Assembly: GCF_000420945.1 (NCBI RefSeq)
Contig: NZ_ATVX01000021.1
Location: forward strand, 1 to 51,690
From: Butyrivibrio sp. VCB2006
Lineage (GTDB): Bacteria; Bacillota; Clostridia; Lachnospirales; Lachnospiraceae
Length of the DNA stretch: 51,690 nucleotides
Reading direction: 5' to 3'
Under the pieces are notes generated by a model. It was not told the origin of the DNA, did no database searches, and saw nothing but the letters and a program-made list of their open reading frames with translations. A program made the position numbers and the translations under genes. Below are positions 51,598-51,690 of this stretch, piece after piece (the stretch's first letter is position 1; each line of letters opens with the position of its first letter).

Positions 51598-51690
51598 TGA
51601 TATGATTCCCCTAAAGTAGACAATGGAAATAACCAAAGTCTCCTTTAGGGGGATTTTTTATGGCCAAAAAGAAACATTCTGTCGAGTGGA
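51598..51690 (+). mobile_element. Partial IS3-family insertion sequence, left end
   Basis: A terminal-repeat-like end starting TGATATGATTCCCC at 51598 with CCTAAAGTAGAC, as in IS3 (IS150-type) ends, followed at 51660 by a short orf start. CCCCTAAAG (51608-51616) can pair with CTTTAGGGG (51643-51651), forming a hairpin before the gene. The element continues beyond the window. Confidence 0.72.
51660..51690 (+). CDS. Partial IS3-family OrfA (transposase N-terminus)
   Basis: Only ten codons are visible (MAKKKHSVEW), cut by the window end. The Lys-rich opening leading to a helix-turn-helix is typical of IS3 OrfA proteins, such as those opening MAKKK...S-V-E-F/W. The ribosome site AGGGGGA lies in the right arm of the hairpin described with the element, so read-through transcripts would hide it. 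Confidence 0.65.
   Translation, partial: MAKKKHSVEW

Noticed and set aside
51423..51623. A 66-codon minus-strand frame at the right edge
   Set aside because: It spans the left end of the insertion sequence, has no ribosome site and no recognisable protein.

Overview
The window looks like a chromosomal segment of a low-GC Firmicute of the family Lachnospiraceae, most likely Butyrivibrio or Pseudobutyrivibrio. The reasons are moderate GC, strong AGGAGG ribosome sites, TTGACA/TATAAT promoters, small Lachnospiraceae-type proteins (DUF5711-like, DUF6472-like, DUF6033-like), an SPFH/zinc-ribbon/TPM operon, plant-polysaccharide enzymes (GH27, GH2, CE1-type esterase) and a sigma-D-type promoter. The genus is an inference from protein character; no database was searched. 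There is no CRISPR array. The only clear mobile element is the first ~93 bases of an IS3-type insertion sequence at the right edge.

Layout. 1-190: two tandem strong minus-strand promoters fire off the left edge, as upstream of an rRNA or tRNA operon. 191-6865 (minus): cvpA-like and DUF5711-like genes, galM, the recR-ybaB-dnaX repair/replication block, and a phosphofructokinase with mixed donor-site residues. 6958-7144 (plus): tRNA-Ser(CGA) with its own promoter and terminator. 7148-11392 (minus): orphan LytTR response regulator, a DUF6033-like protein behind a sigma-D-type promoter, a NUDIX-FRG pair and a lipoprotein. 11521-18323 (minus): a complete carbohydrate ABC transporter (binding protein, two permeases, ATPase). 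It is preceded by a 169-bp multi-hairpin element, a 56-aa Cys-rich protein, a cupin and a RACo-like 2Fe-2S/ASKHA activator.

18454-25187 (plus): SPFH-zinc ribbon-TPM operon, then two tandem 7TM-GGDEF proteins. 25182-28553 (minus): SLC13/ArsB-like transporter, an unknown protein and a GH27 alpha-galactosidase with an inserted domain. 28725-30203 (plus): DHH phosphoesterase. 30245-32914 (minus): long Tex protein. 33128-36794 (plus): DUF4190-like, SprA-like metallopeptidase, DUF975 and GH2 genes. 36791-38161 (minus): MATE pump. 38343-39281 (plus): carbamate kinase. 39318-42679 (minus): long ClpX and HtrA. 42788-48190 (minus): small unknown protein, PHP phosphoesterase, galE, UDP-sugar pyrophosphorylase and a GH25 lysozyme with choline-binding-type repeats. 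48302-49057 (minus): secreted unknown. 49231-50313 (plus): lipoprotein esterase. 50358-51320 (minus): D-2-hydroxyacid dehydrogenase. 51598-51690: partial IS3 element.

Themes. Galactose handling recurs: GH27 releases galactose, GH2 may act on related beta-glycosides, GalM and GalE belong to the Leloir pathway, and the UDP-sugar pyrophosphorylase feeds it. Protein quality control (ClpX, HtrA, SPFH, metallopeptidase) and envelope functions (GH25, lipoproteins, CvpA) make up much of the rest. Most starts below were placed by Shine-Dalgarno position and differ from the longest reading frame where stated. No gene-free stretch exceeds 300 bases.
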